Below, one piece after another: positions 1-8,364 of a stretch of 64,000 nucleotides of DNA. Position 1 is the first letter of the stretch; every line of letters begins with the position of its first letter. Source of the stretch: Rhizobacter sp. AJA081-3 (lineage in GTDB: Bacteria; Pseudomonadota; Gammaproteobacteria; Burkholderiales; Burkholderiaceae_C). The notes beneath the pieces are model-generated. The model did not search any database and was not told where the DNA came from. It saw only the letters and a program-made list of their open reading frames with translations. The DNA lies in contig NZ_CP059067.1 in the NCBI RefSeq assembly GCF_017795745.1, positions 4,278,001-4,342,000 of the forward strand. Reading direction: 5' to 3'. Made by a program: the position numbers and the translations under genes.

Positions 1-1172
1 GGGAAGGCGACGTTGCTGTACTCCAGCGTGTCGGCCATGCGGCCCACGCGATCGTGCGTCTTCACCAGCAGGTACTTGCTCTTGATGAGCTCGCGCGAGG
101 TCTCCTTCGGCGGCGGGTAGAAATCCTTGATGACCTTGAACACGTAGGGGTAGCTCGGCAGGTCGAACACCAGCATCACCATGCCCTTGATGCCCGGCGC
201 GATGCGGAACTTGTCGCTGCTGTGGCGCTGGTGGTAGAGCAGGTCGCGGTAGAAGATGTTCTTGCCCTGCTTCTGCAGGCCGATGGCGTTGTACAGCTCG
301 CTCTTGGGCTTGCGCGGCATCATCGAGCGCAGGAACTGCACGCAGGCCGAGGGCACTTCCATGTCGACCATGAAGTAGGCGCGCGCGAAGCTGAACAGCA
401 TCAGCAGGTCGTCCTCGCCGAACAGCGCGGCGTCGATGGCCAGCTGCCCGTGCGGCGTGTGCAGGATGGGCAGCGCGAACGGCACCTCGTTGAAGCCGTT
501 GATGATCTTGCCGACCGCGTAGGCGCCCTTGTTCCGGTAGAACAGCGACGACAGCACCTGCAGCTGGAAGTTCGCCCGCATGCGGAACTCGCCCAGCCGC
601 GAGATCACCGCCGCGAGCACATGGTCGACGTCGCGGCCGAGATCCTCGAACTCGCGCGCGAGCTGGAAGTTGTCGATCACGCGCAGCAGCGTGTCGCGCA
701 GCGTGTCCTTGGTCGGGTAGTAGGCGCGGTAGGTCGGCAACGAGGCCGGCTCGTCGTTCTCGATGTACTCGGTGCTCACCGCCGGGCGCACGAAGATGAA
801 GTCGTTGCGGAAGTAGCTGCGGTGCAGGATCTTCGTCGTCACCGAGTTGAAGAAGGTCTCGGCGAGCTCGGGCTGGTGGTGGTTGGTGAGCAGGCCGATG
901 TAGTGCAGCTTGACCTGCTGCCACACGTCCATCGGCAGGGTCGATGCCTGGAATTCCTTCTGCAGCCGCTCGGCCGCCTCGTCGACGCGCTTGTCGTAGA
1001 ACTCGATGCGCTCGCGCTGGGCGCGCTGCTGGCCGTGCCAGTCGGCCTGCTCGAAGCGGCGCTTGGCCTGCGCGCTGGTCTCGCGGAACAGCCGGTAATG
1101 GCGGTTGAAGCCGTCGAGCAGCGCCTGCGCGATGTCGAAGCCGCGTGAGTCGGTGAGGCGGGTCGGGAACAT
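1..1172 (-). CDS. aceK: Isocitrate dehydrogenase kinase/phosphatase AceK, 3' part missing at window edge
   Basis: The first 390 residues of AceK are present; the family is about 600 residues, so the C-terminal third lies beyond the window start. AceK phosphorylates and dephosphorylates isocitrate dehydrogenase and so sets flux between the TCA cycle and the glyoxylate shunt. Recognisable stretches are the regulatory-domain segment with [15 protein letters not shown] and, near the truncated end, the nucleotide-binding loop APGIKGMVM followed by [10 protein letters not shown], matching the AceK kinase fold. The start is the ATG at 1172. It follows can by 13 bp and is probably the last gene of the thioesterase-ivd-can-aceK operon behind a LiuR-type operator, a sensible place because leucine breakdown yields acetyl-CoA. 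Confidence 0.93.
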   Translation of the reverse strand, partial: MFPTRLTDSRGFDIAQALLDGFNRHYRLFRETSAQAKRRFEQADWHGQQRAQRERIEFYDKRVDEAAERLQKEFQASTLPMDVWQQVKLHYIGLLTNHHQPELAETFFNSVTTKILHRSYFRNDFIFVRPAVSTEYIENDEPASLPTYRAYYPTKDTLRDTLLRVIDNFQLAREFEDLGRDVDHVLAAVISRLGEFRMRANFQLQVLSSLFYRNKGAYAVGKIINGFNEVPFALPILHTPHGQLAIDAALFGEDDLLMLFSFARAYFMVDMEVPSACVQFLRSMMPRKPKSELYNAIGLQKQGKNIFYRDLLYHQRHSSDKFRIAPGIKGMVMLVFDLPSYPYVFKVIKDFYPPPKETSRELIKSKYLLVKTHDRVGRMADTLEYSNVAF

Positions 1173-1185
1173 CGCGCGCCGTCCT

Positions 1186-1869
1186 TCAGGGCTTGCCGTT
1201 CTTGCGGATGGCGTCGTAGCGCGTCTTCAGCGCGCCCAAGGCCAGGCCGTAGGCGGCCGCCACCTCGCCGGCGTTCGCCACGGTGATCTTCAGGTCTTCC
1301 AGCAGGCCGTTGTGCAGGCCGTAGACCCAGCCGTGCACCACCACCGACTGGCCGCGCTCCCAGGCGTCCTGCACCACGGTGGTCTCGCAGACGTTGAGCG
1401 ACTGCTCGAGCACGTTCAGCTCGCACAGCGCCTTGAGCCGGAGCGTGTCGTCTTCCATGCCGTCGATCCAGGTGCGGTGCTTGTTGCGCACGTCCTGCAC
1501 GTGGCGGATCCAGTTGTCGGCCAGGCCGACGCGGCGGTTGTGCAGCGCCGCGGCCACGCCGCCGCAGCCGTAGTGGCCCACCACCATGATGTGGCGCACC
1601 TGCAGCATGTCGATGGCGAACTGCATCACCGACAACGCGTTGAGGTCGGAGTGAACCACCACGTTGGCCACGTTGCGGTGCACGAACACATCGCCCGGCA
1701 ACAGGCCGAGGATCTCGTTGGCTGGCACGCGGCTGTCGGCGCAGCCGATCCACAGGTACTGCGGCGCCTGCTGCGCCAGCAGGCTGGTGAAGAAACCCGG
1801 CGTGCGCCGCTCGGTGTCGGCGGCCCAGCGCCGGTTGCTTTCGAACAGTTCTTCGAGGGAGGTGCTCAT
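1186..1869 (-). CDS. can: Beta-class carbonic anhydrase
   Basis: A 227-residue beta-carbonic anhydrase of normal length that interconverts CO2 and bicarbonate in the cytoplasm. The zinc ligands and catalytic pair are visible: C43-A-D45-S-R47 and H99-Y-G-C102. The HRNVAN segment at about 64-69 is also typical. It lies 28 bp downstream of isovaleryl-CoA dehydrogenase and 13 bp upstream of aceK, so it is likely cotranscribed with them. Inference: placed in a leucine-catabolic operon, it may provide bicarbonate for methylcrotonyl-CoA carboxylase, whose genes are not in this window. General housekeeping function is the alternative. Confidence 0.95.
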   Translation of the reverse strand: MSTSLEELFESNRRWAADTERRTPGFFTSLLAQQAPQYLWIGCADSRVPANEILGLLPGDVFVHRNVANVVVHSDLNALSVMQFAIDMLQVRHIMVVGHYGCGGVAAALHNRRVGLADNWIRHVQDVRNKHRTWIDGMEDDTLRLKALCELNVLEQSLNVCETTVVQDAWERGQSVVVHGWVYGLHNGLLEDLKITVANAGEVAAAYGLALGALKTRYDAIRKNGKP

Positions 1870-1897
1870 GGCACGGCAGTTTACGCAGCCGCCCCGC

Positions 1898-3079
1898 TCA
1901 CATCGTCTCGGCGAACAATTCCCGACCGATCAGCATCCGCCGGATCTCGCTCGTGCCCGCGCCGATCTCGTACAGCTTGGCGTCGCGCCACAGGCGCCCG
2001 AGCGGGTACTCGTTGATGTAGCCGTTGCCGCCGAACAGCTGGATGCCTTCGCCCGCCATCCAGGTCGCCTTCTCGGCACACCACAGGATCACGCTGGCGC
2101 AGTCCTTTCGCACTTGGCGCACGTGCTCGGCGCCGAGCATGTCGAGGTTCTTGCCCACTGTGTAGCAGAAGGCGCGGCCGGCCTGCAGCACGGTGTACAT
2201 GTCGGCCACCTTGCCCTGCACGAGCTGGAACTCGCCGATGCTCTGGCCGAACTGCTTGCGGTCGTGGATGTAGGGCACCACGTTGTCCATCACCGCCTGC
2301 ATGATGCCGATCGGCCCGGCGGCAAGCACCGCGCGCTCGTAGTCGAGGCCCGACATCAGCACCTTGGCGCCGCCGTTGAGCGTGCCCAGCACGTTCTCGG
2401 CCGGCACTTCGACGTTGTTGAACACCATCTCACCGGTGTGGCTGCCGCGCATGCCCAGCTTGTCGAGCTTCTGCGCCGTGGAAAAGCCCTTCATGCCCTT
2501 CTCGACGATGAAGGCGGTGACGCCGCGCGCACCGAGCTCCGGCTCGGTCTTCGCGTAGACGACCATGGTGTCGGCGTCCGGGCCGTTGGTGATCCACATC
2601 TTGGTGCCGTTGAGCACGTAGACGCCGCCCTTCTCGACCGCCTTGAGCTTCATCGAGATGACGTCGGAGCCGGCGCCCGGCTCGCTCATGGCCAGCGCGC
2701 CGACATGCTCGCCGCTGATCAGCTTGGGCAGGTACTTCTTCTTCTGCGCCTCGCTGCCGTTGCGTTTGAGCTGGTTGACGCACAGGTTGCTGTGCGCGCC
2801 GTAGCTCAGGCCCACCGAGGCGCTGGCGCGGCTGATCTCCTCCATGGCGATCATGTGCGCCAGGTAGCCCATGCCGGCGCCGCCGTATTCCTCGGGCACG
2901 GTGATGCCGAGCACGCCGAGCTCGCCCATCTTGCGCCACAGGTCCATCGGGAACTGGTCCGACTGGTCGATCTCGCCGGCGCGCGGCGCGATCTCGGCCT
3001 GCGCGAAGTCGCGCACCGCGTCGCGCAACGCATCGATGTCTTCGCCGAGCTGGAAGTTGAGTCCGGGCAGGTCGTTCAT
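1898..3079 (-). CDS. ivd: Isovaleryl-CoA dehydrogenase
   Basis: A 393-residue acyl-CoA dehydrogenase that oxidises isovaleryl-CoA to 3-methylcrotonyl-CoA with FAD and electron transfer flavoprotein, in leucine degradation (also called liuA). Family marks include the MSEPGAGSD motif at 131-139, WITNG at 162-166, the catalytic glutamate in GLDYERAV (E248; isovaleryl-CoA dehydrogenases place the base at this internal position), and the C-terminal [10 protein letters not shown]...[11 protein letters not shown] signature. The start ATG at 3079 lies 12 bp after the thioesterase stop, so the two are almost certainly cotranscribed. A LiuR-type operator lies upstream of the pair. Substrate is inferred from overall similarity and context. 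Confidence 0.94.
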   Translation of the reverse strand: MNDLPGLNFQLGEDIDALRDAVRDFAQAEIAPRAGEIDQSDQFPMDLWRKMGELGVLGITVPEEYGGAGMGYLAHMIAMEEISRASASVGLSYGAHSNLCVNQLKRNGSEAQKKKYLPKLISGEHVGALAMSEPGAGSDVISMKLKAVEKGGVYVLNGTKMWITNGPDADTMVVYAKTEPELGARGVTAFIVEKGMKGFSTAQKLDKLGMRGSHTGEMVFNNVEVPAENVLGTLNGGAKVLMSGLDYERAVLAAGPIGIMQAVMDNVVPYIHDRKQFGQSIGEFQLVQGKVADMYTVLQAGRAFCYTVGKNLDMLGAEHVRQVRKDCASVILWCAEKATWMAGEGIQLFGGNGYINEYPLGRLWRDAKLYEIGAGTSEIRRMLIGRELFAETM

Positions 3080-3091
3080 GGCGGGGTCTCC

Positions 3092-3544
3092 TCAGTGTTT
3101 CAGTGCCTCGCGGCCGCGCACCGTCATCACGGTGGCGGTCATGGTGGCGATCAGCTTCTCGTTGCCGCCGTCTTCGTCGTGCTGCGTCGCACGGCCGTCG
3201 ACCACGCTGATGGTGCGCCCCGGCTTGATGACCACGCCCTCGAATCGGAAGCGCGGGCCGCGCGCCGGCGCGAGCAGGTTGATCTTGAACTCGATGGTGA
3301 GCACCGCGGCGTCCTCGGGCATCAGTGAAAACGCCGCATAGCCGCAGGCCGAGTCCAGCGCCGCCGAGACGATGCCGGCATGAATGAAGCCGTGCTGCTG
3401 CGTCAGCGAATCCCGGTGCGCCATCGCCAGCACCACGCGCCCCGGATCCACCGACTCCAGCGTCGCGCCCAGTGTGACCATGGCGGCCTGGCGCGCGAAG
3501 GAATCGCGCGTGCGCTGGGCGTAGCCGGCGTCGTGGGGGTGCAT
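3092..3544 (-). CDS. PaaI-family hotdog acyl-CoA thioesterase
   Basis: A hotdog-fold thioesterase of 150 residues, first gene of the ivd operon. The core shows HGFIHAGIVSAALDSACGYAA, in which the HG and downstream aspartate of the PaaI/YbgC-like active site are seen, followed by IEFKINLLAPARG, the usual second strand signature. I chose the ATG at 3544 because it has a good ribosome site (GGAGG, 6 bases away); an in-frame ATG at 3574 would start within a few bases of the palindromic operator and has no such site. Likely role: hydrolysis of acyl-CoA that accumulates during branched-chain catabolism. The exact substrate cannot be read from sequence. Confidence 0.86.
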   Translation of the reverse strand: MHPHDAGYAQRTRDSFARQAAMVTLGATLESVDPGRVVLAMAHRDSLTQQHGFIHAGIVSAALDSACGYAAFSLMPEDAAVLTIEFKINLLAPARGPRFRFEGVVIKPGRTISVVDGRATQHDEDGGNEKLIATMTATVMTVRGREALKH

Positions 3545-3574
3545 GCAAGGCCTCCATGCGCAGCGGATGCGCAA

Positions 3575-3601
3575 TTGACGTTTACGTAAACGTCAATGAT
3601 A
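3575..3601 (-). promoter_or_regulatory. LiuR-type operator overlapping the promoter of the thioesterase-ivd operon
   Basis: Bases 3575-3596 form a perfect 22-bp palindrome beginning TTGACGTTTACG. It can be read as two overlapping 16-bp LiuR-like sites offset by 6 bp. On the minus strand a candidate -10 hexamer, TATCAT (3601-3596), abuts it, so a bound regulator would cover the transcription start. Closely related sites lie at 5037-5052 and 28999-29014. The family consensus is recalled from comparative studies of LiuR; binding here is inferred. Confidence 0.8.
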
Positions 3602-3718
3602 GCGGAGCCGGCGTTCGGCGACTGCCGGGGTCTGCCCTGATGAATCGCAATGCAGCGCGGTACCGGCGGCCTAGATTGTTCTCATGGGCCCCCGCCGCGG
3701 AGTCCCCCGGAGATCACC

Positions 3719-4000
3719 ATGAACCGATCACGTCAGCTCGCCATTCTTGCCCTGTCCGCCTCGCTGCTGGCCTTGTCAGGCTGCGCCGGCATGAGTCACC
3801 GCCACCCGGCTGGTGACGCGGCCACTGCCGGGCCGATGGGCGGCATGCACGGAATGCACGGAATGCAGGCCATGCACGAGCGCATCATGAATGCGAAGAC
3901 GACTGAAGAGCGCCAGGCGCTGATGGCCCAGCACATGAAGGACATGCCCGGGCAATGTGCCGAGATGATGGGCCCGGGCGGCAACGCACCGCCGAAATAG
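3719..4000 (+). CDS. Small Met/His-rich lipoprotein
   Basis: A 93-residue predicted lipoprotein. A hydrophobic signal peptide ends in the lipobox ALSGC (C22). The mature part has a methionine/histidine-rich run with three GMH/GMQ repeats at about residues 39-48 followed by AMHERIM, then a charged helix and a C-terminal CAEMMGPGG. Start chosen at the ATG at 3719, preceded by CGGAG; an upstream ATG at 3650 would bury the signal peptide. Met/His-rich exported peptides often bind copper or other soft metals, but no metal gene is adjacent, so function is unknown. It stands alone between the ivd operon and an unrelated membrane protein. Confidence 0.7.
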   Translation: MNRSRQLAILALSASLLALSGCAGMSHRHPAGDAATAGPMGGMHGMHGMQAMHERIMNAKTTEERQALMAQHMKDMPGQCAEMMGPGGNAPPK

Positions 4001-4040
4001 CCGTGAGCTAGCCCGGCCATCGCGCGACACTCGGGGCGTC

Positions 4041-4577
4041 ATGGACACCCTCGCGCACGGCCTGTGGGCCGCCATCGGCATCGCGGCGATGCAGCCGCGT
4101 TTCGCCGTCACGCGCACCCAGGCCGTGGCGGCTGTCTCGCTCGCCGTGGCGCCGGACTTGCTGCAGTGGCTGCCGTTGCTGGGCTGGGCCGCCGTCGGCG
4201 GCGGTCACCTGAGCGACCTGACCACCTTCGGGCTCGCGCTCCCAGGCCAGGAACCGGGTTTGCCGGAGATCGTCGCCCTGCTGACCCACCACCTGCACTG
4301 CATCATGCACAGCGCCGTGGTCGCAGGCGTCGTGACGGCGTTGGCCTGGCGCTTTCGTCGCGCGATGCTGCTGCCACTGCTGGGCTGGTGGTCGCACATC
4401 GTCATCGATGTGCCCACCCATTCGGCCGACTACTACGCGGTGCCCGTGCTGTACCCGTTCACGCAGCGCGGCTTCGACGGCTGGGCCTGGAACACACCGG
4501 CCGCGCTGGCGCTGAACTACACGGCCATCGCGGCCGCACTGGGCTGGCTGGCCTGGCGGCGGCGCCGCCGGCTCTGA
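4041..4577 (+). CDS. Membrane protein resembling YdjM/DUF457 metal-dependent hydrolases
   Basis: A 178-residue polytopic protein. It starts MDTLAHGLWAA and carries APDLLQW, HHLHCIMHS and the motif WWSHIVIDVPTHSADYY, a histidine/aspartate pattern like that of YdjM-type (DUF457) membrane-bound putative hydrolases. At least four hydrophobic segments are visible, and the protein ends in an arginine cluster facing the cytoplasm. The family has no firmly established reaction. It converges with liuR, whose stop lies 8 bp away, so no functional link to branched-chain catabolism should be assumed. Confidence 0.65.
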   Translation: MDTLAHGLWAAIGIAAMQPRFAVTRTQAVAAVSLAVAPDLLQWLPLLGWAAVGGGHLSDLTTFGLALPGQEPGLPEIVALLTHHLHCIMHSAVVAGVVTALAWRFRRAMLLPLLGWWSHIVIDVPTHSADYYAVPVLYPFTQRGFDGWAWNTPAALALNYTAIAAALGWLAWRRRRRL

Positions 4578-4584
4578 AAGCGGC

Positions 4585-5016
4585 TCAGCCGCCCTTGCGC
4601 CGCTCGCCCTCGGCGAGCAGGCGTCGCGCTTCCTTCTCGTGGGCGCGCACCTCGTCGAGCGTGGCGTCGAGGTCGGCCATCTGCTGCTCGAGCTGGGCGC
4701 GATGCGCGGCCAGCACGACTAGGAACTTCTTCAGCTGCGGCTGCGTGTCGCGCGGCGACTCGTACATGTCGACGAGTTCCTTCACCTCCGCCAGCGTGAG
4801 GCCGAGGCGCTTGCCGCGCAGCGTCAGCTTGAGCCGGGTGCGGTCGCGCGCGGTGTAGACGCGGTTGCGGCCGCTGCGCTGCGGCGTGATGAGGCCGCAA
4901 TCCTCGTAGAAGCGGATGGCGCGGGTGGTGAGATCGAACTCGCGCGCCAGTTCACCGATGGTGTAGGTGGCCCCACCGGACGAGGGCGACGCTTGGGCGA
5001 CAGCGGCTACGGACAT
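4585..5016 (-). CDS. liuR: MerR-family regulator LiuR
   Basis: A 143-residue MerR-type regulator. The winged helix-turn-helix occupies about residues 18-60 (YTIGELAREFDLTTRAIRFY, EDCGLITPQRSGRNRVYTARD), followed by a long coiled-coil dimerisation helix. It lacks the cysteine-rich metal-binding tail of metal-sensing MerR proteins. Identification as LiuR rests on the family type, on the operator in its own control region and on the matching palindrome before the nearby ivd operon. LiuR proteins control leucine/isovalerate and related acyl-CoA genes in proteobacteria (established). The gene is divergent from a metallo-hydrolase and is probably autoregulated. Confidence 0.87.
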   Translation of the reverse strand: MSVAAVAQASPSSGGATYTIGELAREFDLTTRAIRFYEDCGLITPQRSGRNRVYTARDRTRLKLTLRGKRLGLTLAEVKELVDMYESPRDTQPQLKKFLVVLAAHRAQLEQQMADLDATLDEVRAHEKEARRLLAEGERRKGG

Positions 5017-5023
5017 GGCGGCT

Positions 5024-5057
5024 TACACTGGCTCGATTGACGTTTACGTCAAGTGTA
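5024..5057. promoter_or_regulatory. Shared LiuR operator with two opposed -10 boxes
   Basis: The 16-bp near-palindrome TTGACGTTTACGTCAA occupies 5037-5052. A plus-strand -10 box TACACT (5024-5029) lies 7 bp before it and reads towards the hydrolase at 5074. A minus-strand TACACT (5057-5052) touches its other side and reads towards liuR. One bound dimer would cover both start regions, predicting joint control of both genes. Confidence 0.78.
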
Positions 5058-5073
5058 GCGAAGCCTGCCCCCC

Positions 5074-6132
5074 ATGAATCCCGACGAGCGCCACCTGCAG
5101 TACACCTTCGGCGACACCCTGCCGTCCACCGGCACCACACTGGAGGTGGCGACCGGCGTCCGCTGGCTGCGCATGCCGCTGCCCTTCGCGCTGGACCACA
5201 TCAACCTGTGGCTGCTGCGCGATCGCGACGAAGCCGGCCGCGAGGGCTGGGCGATCGTCGATTGCGGCATCGCCAACGACATCACGCGCGCCGCCTGGGA
5301 GCAAGTCTTCCAGAGCGAGCTGCAGGGCCTGCCGGTGCTGCGCGTGATCGTCACGCACATGCACCCCGACCACATCGGCCTGGCGCACTGGCTCACCGAG
5401 CGCTGGGGCGTGCGGCTGTGGATCAGCGCCACCGACTTCAACGCCGCACGCCTGGCCAGCCAGTCGACCACCGGCTTCGGCGGCGAGAGCGCGGCGGCCT
5501 TCATGGCCAGCCACGGCCTGACCGACCCCGACGCGGTGGACAAGGTGCGCAAGCGCAGCAACTACTACGCGAGCATGGTGCCGCAGGTGCCGGCACGCTT
5601 TCGCCGCCTGATGGGAGGCGACACCCTGCGCATCGGAGAGCACGACTGGGCCTGCCACGCCGGCTATGGCCACGCGCCGGAGCACATCTCGCTGCACTGC
5701 GCCGCTTTGGGCGTGCTGATCAGCGGCGACATGGTGCTGCCGCGCATCTCCACCAACGTCAGCGTGATCGACCTGGAACCCGAGGCCAACCCGTTGCCGC
5801 TGTACCTGTCCTCGATCGGCCGCATGCTGGCCTTGCCCGCCGAGACGCTGGTGCTGCCCTCGCACGGCAAGCCCTTCCGCGGCCTGCACACCCGCGTCGG
5901 GCAGCTGGTGGCGCACCACGACGAACGATTCGCCGACCTGATGGCCGCCTGCGCGCAGGCGCCGCAGACTGCGGCGAGCCTGCTGCCGGTGCTCTTCCGC
6001 CGGCCGCTGGACCTGCACCAGACCACCTTCGCGATGGGCGAGTCGATCGCCCACCTGAACGCGCTGTGGCTGCGCGGCGAACTGAAGCGCGAACTCGGCG
6101 CTGACGGCGTGCTGCGCTTCGCGCCGGCCTGA
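5074..6132 (+). CDS. Metallo-beta-lactamase fold hydrolase of the LiuR regulon
   Basis: A 352-residue single-domain metallo-hydrolase. The metal motif THMHPDH lies at 94-100, the bridging aspartate is in LISGDMVLP and a later ligand histidine is in VLPSHGKPF; a further histidine pair is in GHAPEHISLH. The extra C-terminal helical part after about residue 270 resembles large MBL-fold hydrolases often found with fatty-acid or acyl-CoA genes. It is divergent from liuR and shares its operator, so a role in thioester or lactone hydrolysis during branched-chain catabolism is likely, though the substrate is unknown. The ATG at 5074 is the first in frame after the operator. Confidence 0.85.
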   Translation: MNPDERHLQYTFGDTLPSTGTTLEVATGVRWLRMPLPFALDHINLWLLRDRDEAGREGWAIVDCGIANDITRAAWEQVFQSELQGLPVLRVIVTHMHPDHIGLAHWLTERWGVRLWISATDFNAARLASQSTTGFGGESAAAFMASHGLTDPDAVDKVRKRSNYYASMVPQVPARFRRLMGGDTLRIGEHDWACHAGYGHAPEHISLHCAALGVLISGDMVLPRISTNVSVIDLEPEANPLPLYLSSIGRMLALPAETLVLPSHGKPFRGLHTRVGQLVAHHDERFADLMAACAQAPQTAASLLPVLFRRPLDLHQTTFAMGESIAHLNALWLRGELKRELGADGVLRFAPA

Positions 6133-6136
6133 GCGC

Positions 6137-6685
6137 CTAGACGATGTAGGCGACGGCGAACACGCCGATCATCAGGAACACGAGCACCAGCTTGACAACG
6201 GTGCCGAGCAACTGGCCGACCCAGGTGGCCACGCCCACGCGGGTGGCTTGGCGGCCGGCCAGCGCATGGTCGGCCGGGCTGGCGAAGCCGCCGAGCTTGC
6301 GATGCTGGCTCCAGTACTCGCCCGCCATCGCACCCGCCAGCGGCATGAACAGCAGGCCGACGAAGCCGGTGAAGATGCCCAGCAGCGTGCCGAGGGCCGC
6401 ACCCGCCACCGCCGCCGGGCTCGCGCCGGCCTTCTTCGCGCCGAGCAGCGCCGCCACGTAGTCGGTGGCCCAGGCCAGCACGGCGAGCAGCGCGATGAAG
6501 CCGACCGTCCAGCCCGACACCTTGGCGAAGCCGTCGATCCAGGCGCCCAGCCCCACGCCGGCGAGCACGAGGATGGCGCCGGGCAGCACCGGCAGGATCG
6601 CCCCCGCCACGCCCACCGCCATCAGCGAGAGGGCCAGCAACCACCACCAGGGGTTGGCCGCGACCACCGTGACCGTTTCCAGCAT
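6137..6685 (-). CDS. DUF456 family membrane protein
   Basis: A 182-residue very hydrophobic protein with about five transmembrane segments. Glycine-rich segments such as VGVAGAILPVLPGAILVLAGVGLGAW and ALGTLLGIFTGFVGLLFMPLAGA match the small DUF456 membrane family, which has no assigned function. The start is the ATG at 6685; longer reading frames upstream run into non-coding sequence. Its stop is 4 bp from the convergent hydrolase stop. A gap of 62 bp separates it from the deacetylase upstream, so cotranscription with that cluster is possible but unproven. Confidence 0.8.
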   Translation of the reverse strand: MLETVTVVAANPWWWLLALSLMAVGVAGAILPVLPGAILVLAGVGLGAWIDGFAKVSGWTVGFIALLAVLAWATDYVAALLGAKKAGASPAAVAGAALGTLLGIFTGFVGLLFMPLAGAMAGEYWSQHRKLGGFASPADHALAGRQATRVGVATWVGQLLGTVVKLVLVFLMIGVFAVAYIV

Positions 6686-6747
6686 CGCCACACTCCAGCC
6701 GGGCAAACGTGCCCGAGGTCGCGAAGATGGTGGCGCGTCGCCGCGAT

Positions 6748-7653
6748 TCAAGCGGCCGGGCCGGCCACCGCGTCGACGATGGCCCCCGGCGTGGTGATCC
6801 ACACCTCGTGATCGGCGTGCCGAGCCACGTGCTGAAGAGCGCGCCGCAGGTGGCGCAGCCGGTAGGGCTGGCCGACCAGGTAGGGGTGCAGCGCCAGGCC
6901 CATCACCAGCGAGGGCGCGTCGTCGTTGCGCTGCGTCTGCTCGAGCATCTCGTCGAACTGGTCGACGATCATCTGCGCGAAATCCTTGCCGTCCAACTGG
7001 CGTGCCACGATCATCGGGATGTCATTGAGCTCCTGCGGATAGGGCACCGACCACAGCGTGCCCCCGCCACGCGTGCGCATCGGCACCGGCTGGTCGTCGT
7101 GGCACCAGTTCAGCGTGTAGCGGTAGCCGGTCTCGCGCAGCAGGTCGGGCGTGTGCGCGCTCTCCGAGATCCACGGCGACAGCCAGCCCTGCGGCGCACG
7201 GCCATGCGCCTGCGTCATGCGGTTGCGGCACTGCTGCAGCAGCGCGCGCTCCTGAGCCTCGGGCCAGCCGCCCTGCCGCTCGGCATTGGTGTGGCCGTGG
7301 GCGATCAGTTCGTCGCCGCGTTCGGCGAAGGCCATCACGACCTGCGGGCAGTGGTCGTACAGCGCGGTGTTGACCAGCGCGCCCACCGGCAGCGACAGGT
7401 CGTCGAACAGGTCGAGGCAGCGCCACACGCCGACGCGGTTGCCGTACTCGCGCCAGCCGTAGTTCAGCACGTCGACCGGCGCGGAAGGCGCCAGCGTCGC
7501 GCCCAGGCCCTCGCCGAAGGCGAAGTGCTCGATGTTGAAGCCGATGTAGAAGGCCAGCTTCGCGCCGCCGGGCCAGACGAAGCGCATGCGCTCACCGATG
7601 CCCGAGTAGTCGAAGCGGTCGTGGCCCGGCAGCGCACCGTAGGGTTCGCTCAT
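6748..7653 (-). CDS. PuuE-like polysaccharide-deacetylase-fold amidohydrolase
   Basis: A 301-residue NodB-fold protein resembling PuuE allantoinase rather than true sugar deacetylases: the segment YGWREYGNRVGVWRCLDLFDDL and the motif ELIAHGHTNAE (histidine pair) align with PuuE-type enzymes that open cyclic ureides or imides. The first NodB aspartate position reads FNIEHF. The ATG at 7653 overlaps the stop of the GntR regulator (ATGA), so the two are translationally coupled. Neighbouring ABC-transporter and hydantoin-racemase-like genes support a role in ureide, hydantoin or cyclic-imide catabolism. The exact substrate is undecided. Confidence 0.78.
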   Translation of the reverse strand: MSEPYGALPGHDRFDYSGIGERMRFVWPGGAKLAFYIGFNIEHFAFGEGLGATLAPSAPVDVLNYGWREYGNRVGVWRCLDLFDDLSLPVGALVNTALYDHCPQVVMAFAERGDELIAHGHTNAERQGGWPEAQERALLQQCRNRMTQAHGRAPQGWLSPWISESAHTPDLLRETGYRYTLNWCHDDQPVPMRTRGGGTLWSVPYPQELNDIPMIVARQLDGKDFAQMIVDQFDEMLEQTQRNDDAPSLVMGLALHPYLVGQPYRLRHLRRALQHVARHADHEVWITTPGAIVDAVAGPAA

Positions 7654-8360
7654 GCATCCTCCCGGTAGGGCGCGAAGACATCGCGCAGCGCAGGTGTAGC
7701 ACGGGCGGCCGGCGCGTCCAGCGAACGCTCGATCTCGTTGAGGTGGCGGCGCATCTCGGTGGCCGCGGCGGCAGCGCTGTCGGCCTCGAGCTTGCCCAGC
7801 AGCACGCGGTGGCTGTGCGCCACGCACATCGGTTCGCCCGGCGGCTTGTACAGCGCCATCAGCAGCGAGGTGGTGGGCAACAGCTCCTCGAGCATGCGCA
7901 CGAACAGCGGGTTGCCGCTCAGCCGCGCCAGCTCCACATGGAAGGCGCCGGACAGGCGGATCGCCTCCCTGTGGTCGCCCGCCTTGGTAGCCCGCTCCTC
8001 GGCATCGACGAGGCGTTTCAGGCCGGCCACCTGCGCCTTCTCCAGCGAGCCGGCCAGGCGGCGCACCACCTCGCACTCGACCACGCGGCGCGCGTCGAAC
8101 ACATGCGCGCCTTCGGCGCGCGTCGGCTCGGGCACCTGCGCTCCGCGATTGGGCCGCAGCACCACCACGCCGTCCTGGGCCAGCCGGTGCAGCGCCTGGC
8201 GCACCAGGGTGCGCGAGACGGCGAAGGTTTGCGCCAGCTCTTCCTCGCGCAGCCGCGCGCCGGGCGGCAGGCGGTGGTCGATCACCGCGGCGTAGATGGC
8301 GTCGTAGACCCGGTCGGCCGCCATCGCAGGGGCCGGAGCGTTCAGCGTGCGGCGTGGCAC
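7650..8360 (-). CDS. GntR-family (FCD-type) transcriptional regulator
   Basis: A 236-residue regulator. The N-terminal winged helix lies at about 15-75 with LREEELAQTFAVSRTLVRQALHRL, and the C-terminal all-helical FCD ligand domain at about 90-215 has the metal-type histidines in FHVELARL and VAHSHRVLL. It sits between the ABC permease genes and the PuuE-like gene, 4 bp from the former and overlapping the latter by 4 bp, so it is probably the cluster regulator. TGTATACA-like sites in the divergent promoter region at 12.43-12.63 kb fit known FCD-type operators and are its likely targets. Confidence 0.88.
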   Translation of the reverse strand: MPRRTLNAPAPAMAADRVYDAIYAAVIDHRLPPGARLREEELAQTFAVSRTLVRQALHRLAQDGVVVLRPNRGAQVPEPTRAEGAHVFDARRVVECEVVRRLAGSLEKAQVAGLKRLVDAEERATKAGDHREAIRLSGAFHVELARLSGNPLFVRMLEELLPTTSLLMALYKPPGEPMCVAHSHRVLLGKLEADSAAAAATEMRRHLNEIERSLDAPAARATPALRDVFAPYREDA

Positions 8361-8364
8361 GCGC

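Noticed and set aside
54-1148. Long plus-strand open frame opposite aceK
   Set aside because: Translation is low-complexity (Val/Arg/His/Leu-rich), as in antisense frames of GC-rich genes; the minus strand encodes clear AceK.
2364-2558. Small plus-strand protein inside ivd
   Set aside because: No ribosome site, antisense to a conserved part of isovaleryl-CoA dehydrogenase.
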